Origin: JBHJHK01 sp050330975
Lineage (GTDB): Bacteria > Pseudomonadota > Gammaproteobacteria > Competibacterales > Competibacteraceae
Length of the DNA stretch: 11,110 nucleotides
Direction: 5' to 3'
Assembly: GCA_050330975.1 (NCBI GenBank)
Contig: JBHJHK010000439.1
Span: 1 to 11,110 of the forward strand
Shown in pieces: positions 1-7,692 of this stretch (the stretch's first letter is position 1; each line of letters opens with the position of its first letter). The notes below the pieces were generated by a model. It saw only the letters and a list, made by a program, of their open reading frames with translations. It did no database searches and was not told the DNA's origin. The position numbers were made by a program, and so were the translations under genes.

Positions 1-973
1 CGGCCTCCCCACCCCGCGGCGCGACCTGTGGGACAAAAACAGCTACCGCTGCATCTGGACCCAGGAAAAAATGCAGCCCTGGACCCCCTTGTACCCGGCG
101 GTGAGCATGGTCCGGGCCTCGTGGGGTTGCCGGATGAAATGCACCTTCTGCGTGGTGCCCCAACTCTCCAATAGCACCCACATGGCCAGCCCGGTGGAGC
201 GCACCGCCGACGAAATCGCCAGCGCCCCCAGCGACCACATCTACTTTTGCGACGACGAAAACTTCATCGACGAAAAGTTCGCCCACGACCTAGCCGACGC
301 CCTGGAGCGCCGGGGGGTGAAAAAGCGCTATTTCGCCTGGTCCCGGGCCGCCACGGTGAACCGTTCCCCCGAACTGTTTGTCCGCTGGCGTGAGTTGGGG
401 CTGGACACGGTATTCATCGGCTTTGAATTCATCGATACCAAAGAACTCAAGGCGGTGAAAAAGGGCGGCTCAGCGGCGAGCAACGAACGGGCCCTCAAGG
501 CGTTGCGCTCCCTGGACATCGCCGTCCACGCCGCCTTTATGGTCCAGCCCCACTACGACGAGGGCCACTTTGAGCGCCTGCGCCACTACATCCGCGCCCT
601 GCCCCCAGCCCAGTGTAGCTTCACCGTCTGCACCCCCTCCCCAGGCTCCAAGGACTACGAGCGCATCCAAGACCAGATCTGGGTGGACAACGCCAACGAC
701 CTCCACGACTGCATGCACGCCATCACCCCCACCCGGTTGCCGCTGAAGCGCTTCAACCAGCTGTTTGCCCGCCAGGTGGCCGAGGGAGTGGCCAAGACAC
801 CCCTGCGGCAAAACCGACATCCCCTGCACCTTGGCGACATCGTCAAGGTGGTGGGAGCCTCCCTGTACTACCAGTACGCCTTCCGCACCCTGGGGTGGAA
901 CTACCGGCTGCGCCGCCCCCCGGAAAAATTTCAAGTCTCTAGCGGCCTGACAGCACCAGTGGCGGGGGACTGA
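1..973 (+). CDS. B12-type radical SAM enzyme, probable hopanoid C-3 methylase HpnR (5' truncated)
   Basis: The reading frame is open from base 2, so the N-terminus lies outside the window; 323 residues are visible, ending at TGA 971-973. An internal ATG at 71 is not the true start, because similar-looking coding sequence continues upstream of it. The radical SAM iron-sulfur motif CxxxCxxC sits at visible residues 43-50 (WGCRMKCTFC), followed by an acidic segment, YFCDDENFID, typical of the SAM barrel in cobalamin-binding radical SAM proteins. The segments KRYFAW, VNRSPELF and LHDCMH resemble what I recall of HpnR, which adds a methyl group at C-3 of the hopanoid A ring. That assignment is from memory, not a search. 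The cobalamin-binding domain expected at the N-terminus would be upstream. The gene converges on zapE with an 88-bp gap. The alternative is another class B radical SAM methylase or an unassigned B12-binding radical SAM protein. Radical SAM membership is near certain; HpnR is roughly even odds. Confidence 0.8.
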   Translation, partial: GLPTPRRDLWDKNSYRCIWTQEKMQPWTPLYPAVSMVRASWGCRMKCTFCVVPQLSNSTHMASPVERTADEIASAPSDHIYFCDDENFIDEKFAHDLADALERRGVKKRYFAWSRAATVNRSPELFVRWRELGLDTVFIGFEFIDTKELKAVKKGGSAASNERALKALRSLDIAVHAAFMVQPHYDEGHFERLRHYIRALPPAQCSFTVCTPSPGSKDYERIQDQIWVDNANDLHDCMHAITPTRLPLKRFNQLFARQVAEGVAKTPLRQNRHPLHLGDIVKVVGASLYYQYAFRTLGWNYRLRRPPEKFQVSSGLTAPVAGD

Positions 974-1041
974 GCCCAGCTCAACACCTCGAGTCAAAGG
1001 GCGGTGGGGGTGCAGTACCACCTAGCCGTTGCAGACCCTAG

Positions 1042-1057
1042 GCTTTCGGGCCAAAGC
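1042..1057. repeat. Short inverted repeat between convergent genes
   Basis: GCTTT and AAAGC pair around a six-base loop in the 88-bp gap between the convergent radical SAM gene and zapE. No T-run follows on either strand, so evidence for an intrinsic terminator is weak. I see nothing else in the gap. Confidence 0.2.
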
Positions 1058-1061
1058 TGGA

Positions 1062-2165
1062 CTACGACCGGTGGGGACGGGCCAAGTACTCCAGCGATTG
1101 CATCTCCTGGAGGCGACTCACCACCCGCCGGTACTCAAACTGGAGCTTACTCCCCCGGTAGAGTTCTTCGGGGGGGACCGCCGCCGAGATGATCAACCGC
1201 ACATTGTGGTCGTAAAAGGCGTCGATGAGGTTGAGAAATCGCCGGGCGGCGTTCTCCAGGGTGGGGGCCAAAATGGGCACCTCGGAGAGCAATACCGTGG
1301 GGTAACAACGGGCGATCTCCAGGTAGTCGTTGGCCGAGCGAGGCCCCTGGCACAGGGCGCGAAACCGAAACCACACCACCCCGTCGGCCCGGCGCACCGT
1401 GGGAATCCAGCGCCGCTCGATTTCGATCTGCCCGCCCCGCTCCCCGGGTTCGGGGGCCAGGTGGATAAAGGCCTCGTTTAACCTGGCCTCGGCCTCGGCC
1501 CCCAGGGGATAGAGGTACACCTCGGCCCGCTCCAAATAGCGCAGCCGATAGTCCACTCCGCCATCGACGTTGAGGACCGTGGTGTGGGCCTTGAGCAAAT
1601 CGATGGCCGGCAAAAATCGCCCCCGCTGGAGGCCGTCTTTGTAGAGTTCGTCGGGGGGAATATTCGACGTCGTCACCAAGGTCACCCCGGCGGCGAACAA
1701 CCCCCGCAACAACCCCGCCAGAATCATGGCGTCGGCGATGTCGGCGACGTAGAACTCATCGAGGCACAGCACCCGAGCCTGGAGGGCCCACTGGTTGGCC
1801 ACCAAATCCACCGTATCCCGGCGGTGGCCCAAGTTTTTCAACTCCCGTTGGACCTGTTGCATCAACTGGTGAAAGTGGAGCCGGCGCTTGCGGGTCAACG
1901 GCAGGGCGTCGAAGAAGGTATCGACCAGGTAGGTCTTGCCCCGCCCCACCCCGCCCCACACATAGAGCCCCTTGACGGCCGACACCTTGGGGGGGCGACT
2001 CCAGGCCTTACTCAGGCGGGCGGTCAGAGAGCGCGAGGGAATGGGCTCGGGGTGTTGAACAAGTTGGTCGTAGATGGCCTGGAGGTGGCGAATGGCGTTT
2101 TCTTGGGCCGGGTCGTGGACAAATCCCGGTCGCTCCAGGTCCCGGCGATAGCGTTGGTAGGGCAT
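1062..2165 (-). CDS. zapE: Cell division protein ZapE (AFG1-like AAA+ ATPase)
   Basis: The protein has 367 residues, close to E. coli ZapE (about 375). The Walker A motif is GGVGRGKT at residues 71-78, the Walker B motif is VLCLDEF at 132-138, and a TSN sensor-1-like segment lies at 166-168. Their order and spacing fit the AFG1/ZapE ATPase family. ZapE is known to associate with the division site and to destabilise FtsZ polymers in an ATP-dependent way; a cytosolic location fits, since I see no signal or membrane segment. The frame is open far upstream (to 2513), but that extension runs through cysQ and has no family character. The ATG at 2165, giving MPYQRYRRDLE, is the natural start. The 29-bp gap after cysQ has no visible Shine-Dalgarno sequence; the leader is A/C-rich. 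It is the last of three collinear genes, nudE-cysQ-zapE. Confidence 0.93.
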   Translation of the reverse strand: MPYQRYRRDLERPGFVHDPAQENAIRHLQAIYDQLVQHPEPIPSRSLTARLSKAWSRPPKVSAVKGLYVWGGVGRGKTYLVDTFFDALPLTRKRRLHFHQLMQQVQRELKNLGHRRDTVDLVANQWALQARVLCLDEFYVADIADAMILAGLLRGLFAAGVTLVTTSNIPPDELYKDGLQRGRFLPAIDLLKAHTTVLNVDGGVDYRLRYLERAEVYLYPLGAEAEARLNEAFIHLAPEPGERGGQIEIERRWIPTVRRADGVVWFRFRALCQGPRSANDYLEIARCYPTVLLSEVPILAPTLENAARRFLNLIDAFYDHNVRLIISAAVPPEELYRGSKLQFEYRRVVSRLQEMQSLEYLARPHRS

Positions 2166-2194
2166 GGACGGTGTTGTGGTTGTTTTGCAATAGG

Positions 2195-2986
2195 TTAGGG
2201 CAAATACTGGGACCAGTCGTGGCGGGGGTCGCCAAAGGCAAAGAAATTGGGATTGATCAGGCTGGGGCGGGCATTGTAGCGCAGGGGCCGCATGGCGGTA
2301 TCGGTCAACCGCCCCCCGGCCTCCTCGACGATGATCTGGGCGGCGGCGGTGTCCCACTCCGACGTGGGACCAAACCGGGCGTAGAGGTCGGCCTCGCCCT
2401 CGGCCACCAGACAGGATTTCAGCGCTCCCCCCACGGTGTAGTAGTCGTGCTCCCCCACCTGGCGCAAGAAATCCCGCAAACTGCCCCGGGCGGCGCGGCT
2501 GCCGGCGACGCACACCGGCGGTTCGGCCCGGGGCCGACAGCGAATGGCGTGGGCCGCTTGTCCCGGCACCGCCTTAAAGGCGCCTCCACCGCAAAATCCC
2601 CAGTAGGAGATGCCGGTGACCGGAACCAAAATCAGCCCAAATACCGCCTGGTGGCGGTGAATGAGGGCGATATTGACGGTGAACTCGCCACATTGATGGA
2701 CGAATTGCCAAGTGCCGTCCAAGGGGTCCACCAACCACAGCCACTCCCAATGGCGCCGCTCATCAAAGGCCACCCCGGCGTCTTCCTCGGAGAGCACCGG
2801 GACCTCGGGCCAAGTGGCCTGGAGGCCGCCGACGATGATGTCGTGGGCCGCCAGGTCTGCGTCGGTCAACAGGCTGCGGTCGTCCTTGTGGGCGACGGTA
2901 AAGCCCTGGCGATAGATGGCCTGGATGCGCTCCCCCGCCCGGCGGGCCAGGGCGGCGATGGGGTCCACCAGGGCGGCGAAATCCAA
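2195..2986 (-). CDS. cysQ: 3'(2'),5'-bisphosphate nucleotidase CysQ
   Basis: CysQ removes the 3' phosphate from adenosine 3',5'-bisphosphate (PAP), the by-product of sulfate assimilation and sulfotransfer. The inositol-monophosphatase-fold motifs are present in order: KDDRSLLTDAD (metal and substrate loop), LSEED, the metal-binding VDPLDGT, GEFTVNIALI, and near the C-terminus GPTSEWDTAAAQ, which closely follows the E. coli CysQ pattern. One oddity is that DPLDGT is followed by WQF rather than the usual KEF. Start choice: TTG at 2986 has a GGGGAG ribosome-binding site seven bases upstream and gives 263 residues; an in-frame TTG at 3001 (268 residues) is the alternative, with a weaker site. The stop is TAA at 2197-2195. 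It follows nudE by fewer than 25 bases, so the two are almost certainly cotranscribed. Confidence 0.93.
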   Translation of the reverse strand: MDFAALVDPIAALARRAGERIQAIYRQGFTVAHKDDRSLLTDADLAAHDIIVGGLQATWPEVPVLSEEDAGVAFDERRHWEWLWLVDPLDGTWQFVHQCGEFTVNIALIHRHQAVFGLILVPVTGISYWGFCGGGAFKAVPGQAAHAIRCRPRAEPPVCVAGSRAARGSLRDFLRQVGEHDYYTVGGALKSCLVAEGEADLYARFGPTSEWDTAAAQIIVEEAGGRLTDTAMRPLRYNARPSLINPNFFAFGDPRHDWSQYLP

Positions 2987-2993
2987 GGTGCTT

Positions 2994-2999
2994 CTCCCC
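2994..2999 (-). promoter_or_regulatory. Ribosome binding site deciding the cysQ start
   Basis: GGGGAG lies seven bases before the TTG at 2986. This favours that start over the TTG at 3001, which has AGGGG only three bases away. The same GGGGAG hexamer precedes nudE and gspF. Confidence 0.5.
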
Positions 3000-3007
3000 A
3001 AAAACCC

Positions 3008-3559
3008 CTAGCCCCGCCGCGCCAGCCGGTCCCGGACCAAGTACAAAGCCGCCAGGGAGCGGGCTTCGCTAAAGTCCTCCCGGGCCACCAGGGCCTCCAG
3101 GTCGTCCAGGGACCAGGGGACCACCTCCAGGGGCTCGGGCTCGTCGCCGGGCAGGCGCTTGGGGTAGAGGTCGCGGGCCAGGATCACCTGGGTGCGGTGG
3201 CCGATATAGTTGGGGGCGATGGACAACGCCGTGAGGTGCTCGAGGCGCTCGGCGCCAAAGCCGATCTCCTCCATGAGCTCGCGATTGGCGGCGTCTAGGA
3301 GGTCCTCTCCTGGCTCGGCCCGACCCTTGGGCAACCCCAACTCGTAGCTGTGGGTGCCGGCGGCGTATTCCCGCACCAACAGCACCGTGCCCTCGTCTTG
3401 CAAGGGCACGACGATCACCGCGGCAATGGTGGAGCCGCTGGGGATGCGCTCGAACTCCACCTCCACGCCGTTGGAGAACCGCAGCGCCAGGCGCTCCACC
3501 CGAAAGAGCCGGCTCTGGGCCGCAGTTTCCACCTTGAGAATTTCCGGCAATTTGGCCAT
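3008..3559 (-). CDS. nudE: ADP compounds hydrolase NudE (Nudix)
   Basis: The protein has 183 residues; E. coli NudE has 186. A complete Nudix box matching GX5EX7REUXEEXGU lies at residues 79-101, from GRAEPGE through RELMEEIGF. The surrounding pattern (MAKLPEILKVET at the start, VREYAAG, YELGLPKG before the box, and APNYIGHRTQVILARDLYP after it) is that of NudE. NudE hydrolyses ADP-ribose, NADH, Ap3A and similar ADP-linked compounds in the cytosol. The ATG at 3559 is chosen because the family-like sequence begins there; the frame is open to 3646, and an ATG at 3577 (MPQGSP...) is the other option. GGGGAG stands four bases before 3559. The 139-bp gap from gspN leaves room for a promoter or a terminator. 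cysQ follows closely, and the two form a nucleotide clean-up pair. Confidence 0.93.
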   Translation of the reverse strand: MAKLPEILKVETAAQSRLFRVERLALRFSNGVEVEFERIPSGSTIAAVIVVPLQDEGTVLLVREYAAGTHSYELGLPKGRAEPGEDLLDAANRELMEEIGFGAERLEHLTALSIAPNYIGHRTQVILARDLYPKRLPGDEPEPLEVVPWSLDDLEALVAREDFSEARSLAALYLVRDRLARRG

Positions 3560-3563
3560 GGGG

Positions 3564-3569
3564 CTCCCC
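3564..3569 (-). promoter_or_regulatory. Ribosome binding site of nudE
   Basis: GGGGAG lies four bases before the ATG at 3559. The spacing is short, which leaves the in-frame ATG at 3577 as a possible alternative start. Confidence 0.4.
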
Positions 3570-3694
3570 TGGGGCATTGAAGGATGGCTCGGGCGATGAC
3601 GCAATCGCAGCGACGAAAAATGGCATGGGCCACTGCTCCGGCCCATGGGACGGACGGGGGCTCGCCGACCCTACCCCCAGCGACCCCTCCCACC

Positions 3695-3709
3695 GGGCTC
3701 ATCGAGCCC
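3695..3709. repeat. Hairpin over the gspN stop codon
   Basis: GGGCTC-ATC-GAGCCC is a perfect six-base stem with a three-base loop, and it includes the gspN stop codon (TGA, 3701-3699). It sits at the 3' end of the gsp operon, where a terminator or an mRNA end-stabilising hairpin would be expected. There is no T-run after it on the minus strand, so classic intrinsic termination is not supported. Confidence 0.3.
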
Positions 3710-4463
3710 ATTGGCCGCTGTGGCGAAGCACAGTGCTGCCGTCGGGCTGGGGCGGGGCGAGGAGGGGAATCAGCTGCTTGAGCTTGGGATCGGCTTGCTC
3801 CCGGGCCCGAAGCGTCGCCTCGACACGGTAGCGACCAGAGCGCTCCAGGGTCAAGTGACCCGTGAGGGCCAAGGGCCCCCCCAGGTCCCGCAGGTTCCCC
3901 CGCAGGGATCCGTCGTCGGCTCCCCCCTCCAGGGCCAGGGCAAAATCCCCCAGGGGCAGAGGGTCCCCGAGACGGGTCTGGACGGCGCGCAATTCCACCT
4001 CGCCCCGGGCGTCCAAGGGCGCCCCATGGGCCGCCAACTGGATTCGGTCCAGGTCGAAGACCACTTGGGCTGCCACCAGGGCCGCCGGCTGTCCCGCCAG
4101 GGCCAAGAGCTGCCCCAGGGCGGCCCGCCCCCGCCAGTGGGATAAGGTCAGCTCGCCGGTGGGTCCCAGGGCCACTCGACCCTCAAAGGCCAATTCTGGA
4201 CCCTGGGCGTCGATGGCAAACCCCAGGGCAGCGGCGAAAAGCTCGGTGGGCTGCCAACGCCAACCCACGGCATCCAAGCGGCCGTCGGCCAGTTGGATAT
4301 TGCGCAGCTCGCCCCCGCCCAAGGTACCGCGGCTGACGCCGACGGTCAGGGCGGGAAAGCGCTGTTCCAGGTGGTCGGCGATCCAGGCGGCGGGGAGCAA
4401 GGTCAAGGTAGAGCCCCCAAATACCAACACCCCCAAGACCACCAGCCAACGCCCCAAGACCAT
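3699..4463 (-). CDS. gspN: Type II secretion system protein N
   Basis: The protein has 254 residues, the usual GspN size (about 250). An N-terminal hydrophobic anchor spans roughly residues 4-27 (WLVVLGVLVFGGSTLTLLPA), followed by a long beta-rich periplasmic part with repeated short L-x-G and G-x-L stretches, as in GspN. The C-terminal LAPPQPDGSTVLRHSGQW fits the family ending. GspN is an accessory inner-membrane protein found in only some T2SS; its exact role is unsettled. The ATG at 4463 starts one base after the gspM stop (TAA, 4467-4465), which points to translational coupling. It is the last gene of the gsp run. Confidence 0.88.
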   Translation of the reverse strand: MVLGRWLVVLGVLVFGGSTLTLLPAAWIADHLEQRFPALTVGVSRGTLGGGELRNIQLADGRLDAVGWRWQPTELFAAALGFAIDAQGPELAFEGRVALGPTGELTLSHWRGRAALGQLLALAGQPAALVAAQVVFDLDRIQLAAHGAPLDARGEVELRAVQTRLGDPLPLGDFALALEGGADDGSLRGNLRDLGGPLALTGHLTLERSGRYRVEATLRAREQADPKLKQLIPLLAPPQPDGSTVLRHSGQWAR

Positions 4464-4464
4464 G

Positions 4465-4932
4465 TTAGGTTCCCCGGGTCAACAACAACTGGGCGTCCAC
4501 CCGCCCGGGAGACCGCCGCGCCAACCGGCCGTTGACCACCGAGATCCCGCGTTCCCGGTCCAGGGTCACCAACCAGGCCATGAGGGGGCCAAAGGCGGCG
4601 TTTTCCAGCCGTACCAGGGCCCCCTCCCGGGTGAGTTCCAGCTGCACCACCACATCCCCCAAGCCGGCGGCGGCGGCACTGCGGTCCACGGCGGTCAACA
4701 GCGGCGTCGTGGCCGCGGCGTCGCCCCGGGCCGGGGCGGTGGAAAACCGGGCCACGGCCCGAGTCATCCAGGCCAAGTCCTCCCGCTGGCGCGCCACGGT
4801 GACCTCGAGGGCGGCGAGACGCCTCTGCCAGGGCTCCACCGCCCCCACCCAGACGACCACCGCCAGGGACAGCCCTGCGGCTAGGAGGATAAACCCCCGC
4901 TCCCGGGGGGTGCGCTGGCGCCAGGCCTCCAT
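4465..4932 (-). CDS. gspM: Type II secretion system protein M
   Basis: The protein has 155 residues. It opens with a short cytoplasmic part containing RTPRERGF, then one membrane helix at about residues 15-33 (ILLAAGLSLAVVVWVGAVE), then a periplasmic domain with a heptad-like stretch (LAALEVTVARQREDLAWM) and a small ferredoxin-like end. This is the GspM plan. In known systems GspM binds GspL and helps anchor the ATPase GspE to the platform. The ATG at 4932 shares its A with the gspL stop (TGATG), and a GTG one codon earlier (4935) is equally possible. gspL lies just upstream and gspN just downstream, the standard order. Confidence 0.9.
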   Translation of the reverse strand: MEAWRQRTPRERGFILLAAGLSLAVVVWVGAVEPWQRRLAALEVTVARQREDLAWMTRAVARFSTAPARGDAAATTPLLTAVDRSAAAAGLGDVVVQLELTREGALVRLENAAFGPLMAWLVTLDRERGISVVNGRLARRSPGRVDAQLLLTRGT

Positions 4933-6107
4933 CACGGCCGAAGCCCCAGGCGCACCTGGGCCTCCACGGCATCGCCGCGCTTGCGGGTCTGGATCTCCAC
5001 CGCCAGGTTGGATCGGTTGCGCAGCTCGGCGGCCAGTTGGTCGAAGCGGGCCAGGTCGCGCCCCGACAACGCCAAGGACAGCTGCCCCGCCCGGTAGTCC
5101 AACTGTTCCAACACCAAGTCGTCAAAGGTCTTGAGGACGCTGCCGCCGTGGTAGATCAAGGGCAAAAAGCCCCCGTCCTCCGCCGCCGTGCCCCGGGCGG
5201 CCAAGGCCCCCTCCAGCTGCGCCCGGGGGTTGACCACCCGCACGGCATCGGGTACCGCTTGGCGGTAGAGGGCCTCCATGGCCTGGGCCTGGGCCTGGCG
5301 CTCGGCCTCCAGGGCCCGATAGGTAAGCCCCTGGGTCGTCAGTTCCACGCCACACCAAAGCCCCGCCAGGGCGGCGGCGACCCGCCAAGGCCCCCAGAAC
5401 CGCCGCGGCGCGGTGCCATAGGGCCCCTGGAGCAAGTCGATGACCCCCTCCAGCCTCGGGGCCTCGGCGGCCGCCAGGGCCAGGGGGGAACCGGGGCCAC
5501 ACCAAGTGATGGGCGGCCCGATATCCCCCAGGGCAGCGGGGTCTTGGTGGCCGTAGAGGTGGAGTTCCCGGGGCTCGGCCTCGGCCTCGGCCTCGGCCAG
5601 GGCCAGCCAGGTGGGCAACAGCTCCCGCTCCACGGCAAAGCCCGTCTGGGGACCGGTGCGCACCAAGGCCCGCTCGGGGGTGAGCAACGCCGTCCAGGCC
5701 CCGGGCGCCCGGGGCAGCAGCAGATAGTCGGCCACGGCGGCGTCGGGGGTGAAGCCGGCGGCCCGACAGGCCGCAAGCCCCATATCCAGTTCCCGGCGAG
5801 CGATCACCGCCACGGCCACACCGAGGGTGGTCTTGGCCCCCAAAGCCACGTGGAGTTCGTCGACATCACCCGCCAGATCGTCCTCCAGGGCATAGGGGGC
5901 CAGCTGGGGCCACGCCCCGGGGCGCCCCGGCAAGGCCACCTGGGTGGTGAATACCCGCTCCCCCTCCACCACCCACAGCCGATTTCCGGGGAGCTCAGCT
6001 AGGGTCGCCAAGGGGCCACTTTGGAGGCGGTCCTCGGCCCACCAGGTGGCAGTTGCCGGGGTGTCGACCTCGCTACCCCAAGTATCCAGTTGAAAGGCCA
6101 GGGTCAC
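4932..6107 (-). CDS. gspL: Type II secretion system protein L
   Basis: The protein has 391 residues, typical for GspL. The N-terminal two thirds form the cytoplasmic actin-like domain that recruits GspE, with the family signature PYALEDDLAGDVDELHVALG at about 71-90. The DLLQGPYG segment at about 224-231 is the usual lead-in to the single membrane helix (about 240-258), and a periplasmic ferredoxin-like domain follows. An EA run (AEAEAEAEP, about 171-179), encoded by a hexanucleotide repeat, sits between beta-strands of the cytoplasmic part. The start is GTG at 6107, overlapping the gspK stop by four bases (GTGA). The stop is TGA at 4934-4932. Confidence 0.93.
   Translation of the reverse strand: MTLAFQLDTWGSEVDTPATATWWAEDRLQSGPLATLAELPGNRLWVVEGERVFTTQVALPGRPGAWPQLAPYALEDDLAGDVDELHVALGAKTTLGVAVAVIARRELDMGLAACRAAGFTPDAAVADYLLLPRAPGAWTALLTPERALVRTGPQTGFAVERELLPTWLALAEAEAEAEPRELHLYGHQDPAALGDIGPPITWCGPGSPLALAAAEAPRLEGVIDLLQGPYGTAPRRFWGPWRVAAALAGLWCGVELTTQGLTYRALEAERQAQAQAMEALYRQAVPDAVRVVNPRAQLEGALAARGTAAEDGGFLPLIYHGGSVLKTFDDLVLEQLDYRAGQLSLALSGRDLARFDQLAAELRNRSNLAVEIQTRKRGDAVEAQVRLGLRP
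5574..5597. repeat. Hexanucleotide tandem repeat inside gspL
   Basis: Four perfect copies of CTCGGC on the plus strand, read in frame as an alternating Glu-Ala run in gspL. A change in copy number would keep the frame and alter only the length of the EA run. Confidence 0.8.
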
Positions 6108-7075
6108 CCGTCACCCCCTAGGCGGCGGCTCAACACCGCGATGGCGGCGAGCCCCCCCAATTCTCGGCGCTGAATGAGACTCTGGAGCTGGACCCGACCG
6201 GCGCCGATCTGGGCGGTGGCCTCCAGGGCGAAGAAATCGCTGGCCACCCCCAGGGCGTCGAGCAACTGGGCGGGCCCCGACTCCTCGGGTAAATAATCGG
6301 TGAGTTGGTCGACGGCGTCCACCGGCCGCTCCCTGGCAATCCAAGCCGCAGCGGTGTCCACCGACACCGCCAAGACCGCCGCCAGCACCGGGGCAGAAGC
6401 GCTGTTGATGTTGAGGTGTGTGGCCTCGGGCAGGGCACTCACGTAAGGGGCGAGGCGCCGGTAGGCGGCGGGGGTCATCCCGGCCACGGCCCGCAACTCG
6501 GCGATGCTCACCAACGGCCCATCGGCCGGGCGGTAGGGGGGATCGGCCAGGGTATAGTCGGGGCCCTCGGCGCCAGCGGGGAAACGCCGCTCGCCGTCAT
6601 TGTCGACCCAGTCACCGATGGCCTGGGCCAGCTGAGGGTCTAGCTCCAGGTGATTCAACAATCGCTCCAAGGCCCGATACCAAAACTGTGGGTCGCCGGG
6701 GGGGTCGGCGGCGGCGGCCCCTGGAGGGTTGAGGTTGTTGAGGTTGAACCGGCCCTGGAGGTCGTGGAGCCGGCCCGTCACCTGACCGCCGGGGACGGGG
6801 ATGGCGGGGGGCAAAATGGCCCAGTCCTCGTCTTGGTGATCCACCCGGCCGTCGTCCTCTTTCAAGACCTCCACGGCCCAAGCCTCGGCGCCCAGGGCGT
6901 AATACCCGGCCTGTTGCCCCTGGAGGAGGACGGCGCTGCGGTTGATGGCCCGCTGCTGGTTCACCGCCAAGGCCACGCCGAGGCTGGTGGCCAAGAACAC
7001 CGCCCACAGCACCGCCACCAGGGCGGCCCCGGGGGTGCGCCGCCGGGCCAACCGGGTCTGGGGGCAGCGCTTCAC
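6104..7075 (-). CDS. gspK: Type II secretion system minor pseudopilin K
   Basis: GspK is the large pseudopilin that caps the pseudopilus tip together with GspI and GspJ. With the GTG start at 7075 the protein has 323 residues. A 16-residue basic leader ends in TPG, followed by the hydrophobic helix AALVAVLWAVFLATSLGVALA. There is no Glu at +5, as is normal for GspK. Later family motifs are visible: GRFNLNNLNPP, DWVDNDGERRFPAGAE, and the helix-hairpin-helix-like LNINSASAPVLAAV. The start was chosen because its GTG overlaps the gspJ stop in GTGA; the frame is open to 7096, but that extension lies inside gspJ. It overlaps gspL at its end in the same way. Confidence 0.93.
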   Translation of the reverse strand: MKRCPQTRLARRRTPGAALVAVLWAVFLATSLGVALAVNQQRAINRSAVLLQGQQAGYYALGAEAWAVEVLKEDDGRVDHQDEDWAILPPAIPVPGGQVTGRLHDLQGRFNLNNLNPPGAAAADPPGDPQFWYRALERLLNHLELDPQLAQAIGDWVDNDGERRFPAGAEGPDYTLADPPYRPADGPLVSIAELRAVAGMTPAAYRRLAPYVSALPEATHLNINSASAPVLAAVLAVSVDTAAAWIARERPVDAVDQLTDYLPEESGPAQLLDALGVASDFFALEATAQIGAGRVQLQSLIQRRELGGLAAIAVLSRRLGGDG

Positions 7076-7692
7076 CCGCCGGCCCCCACTAGCCACAGGC
7101 GCACCATATCCCCCTCCAGGCCGTCGTCAAATTCAAAGCGGGCCTCCAGTCCCTGGGGCAAGGGGGGAGGGGAAACCTCCGCCGCGGTGGCCGGGGGCCA
7201 GCGGTCGTGCCATCGCCCCTGGGCCCAAAAGCGCAACTCCAGGCGCTGGATCCCCTTCAACAGTGGCAGTTCGACCCCGGGGTCTGGGGCGATGCGGTCT
7301 AGATGGAGCCAGTGGCGGCGGAGCAGCTGGCCGTTTTCAATGCGATAGGCCACCCGCTGGAGATCGGCCCGGGGCAAACCCAAGGGGTTGGCCCACCCCC
7401 CCCGGGTCAAGGTCAACACATCGCCCTCCCGGGTGGGGCTCGCCAGGGGGGGGCGTTGGATCCCCAGGGGATCGAGGATACCCCGGGGCACCGCCTGGAG
7501 GAGGTCTTGCTGCAGACGGTGGAAGGCCAACTGGAGCTCCCCCAGGCGCTCCAGGCGCTGGGCCAGGTCGGTGCGAGCCCCGGCAACGGCCTGGAGACCG
7601 CTGAAGGCGGCGGCCCCCACCAGGGCAAACAGGGCCACGGCCACCAGCAACTCCAAGAGGGTCACCCCCCGTTGGCGGGCTCTCGATCTCAC
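7072..7692 (-). CDS. gspJ: Type II secretion system minor pseudopilin J
   Basis: The protein has 206 residues, the usual GspJ size. The prepilin signal is RSRARQRG followed by VTLLELLVAVALF: Gly at -1 and Glu at +5 are kept, but +1 is Val where Phe is the rule. The globular part contains FHRLQQDLLQAVPR and, near the end, IQRLELRFW and MVRLWLVG, which match the GspJ layout. The start GTG at 7692 overlaps the gspI stop as GTGA; the frame is open to 7872, but the extra part is a shadow of gspI. GspJ joins GspI and GspK in the tip complex. The stop TGA (7074-7072) overlaps the gspK start. Confidence 0.93.
   Translation of the reverse strand: MRSRARQRGVTLLELLVAVALFALVGAAAFSGLQAVAGARTDLAQRLERLGELQLAFHRLQQDLLQAVPRGILDPLGIQRPPLASPTREGDVLTLTRGGWANPLGLPRADLQRVAYRIENGQLLRRHWLHLDRIAPDPGVELPLLKGIQRLELRFWAQGRWHDRWPPATAAEVSPPPLPQGLEARFEFDDGLEGDMVRLWLVGAGG

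Noticed and set aside
974..1061. Strong intrinsic terminator between the convergent genes
   Set aside because: Only weak stems (for example GCTTT/AAAGC) and no T-run on either strand.
1004..1481. Plus-strand frames over the start of the convergent gap and zapE
   Set aside because: They are shadows of zapE with no ribosome-binding site or family resemblance.
2171..3298. Plus-strand open frame of 375 codons across cysQ and nudE
   Set aside because: It is antisense to two well-recognised genes, is Gly/Gln/Pro/His-rich without domain character, and is expected from G+C-rich codon use.
3560..3698. Extra small gene between gspN and nudE
   Set aside because: The frames here are short extensions or shadows with no ribosome-binding site. 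The 139 bases more likely hold only the operon end and nudE control.
5037..6002. Plus-strand open frame of 321 codons within gspL
   Set aside because: It is antisense to gspL, with a low-complexity Gly/Gln/Pro composition and no motif.
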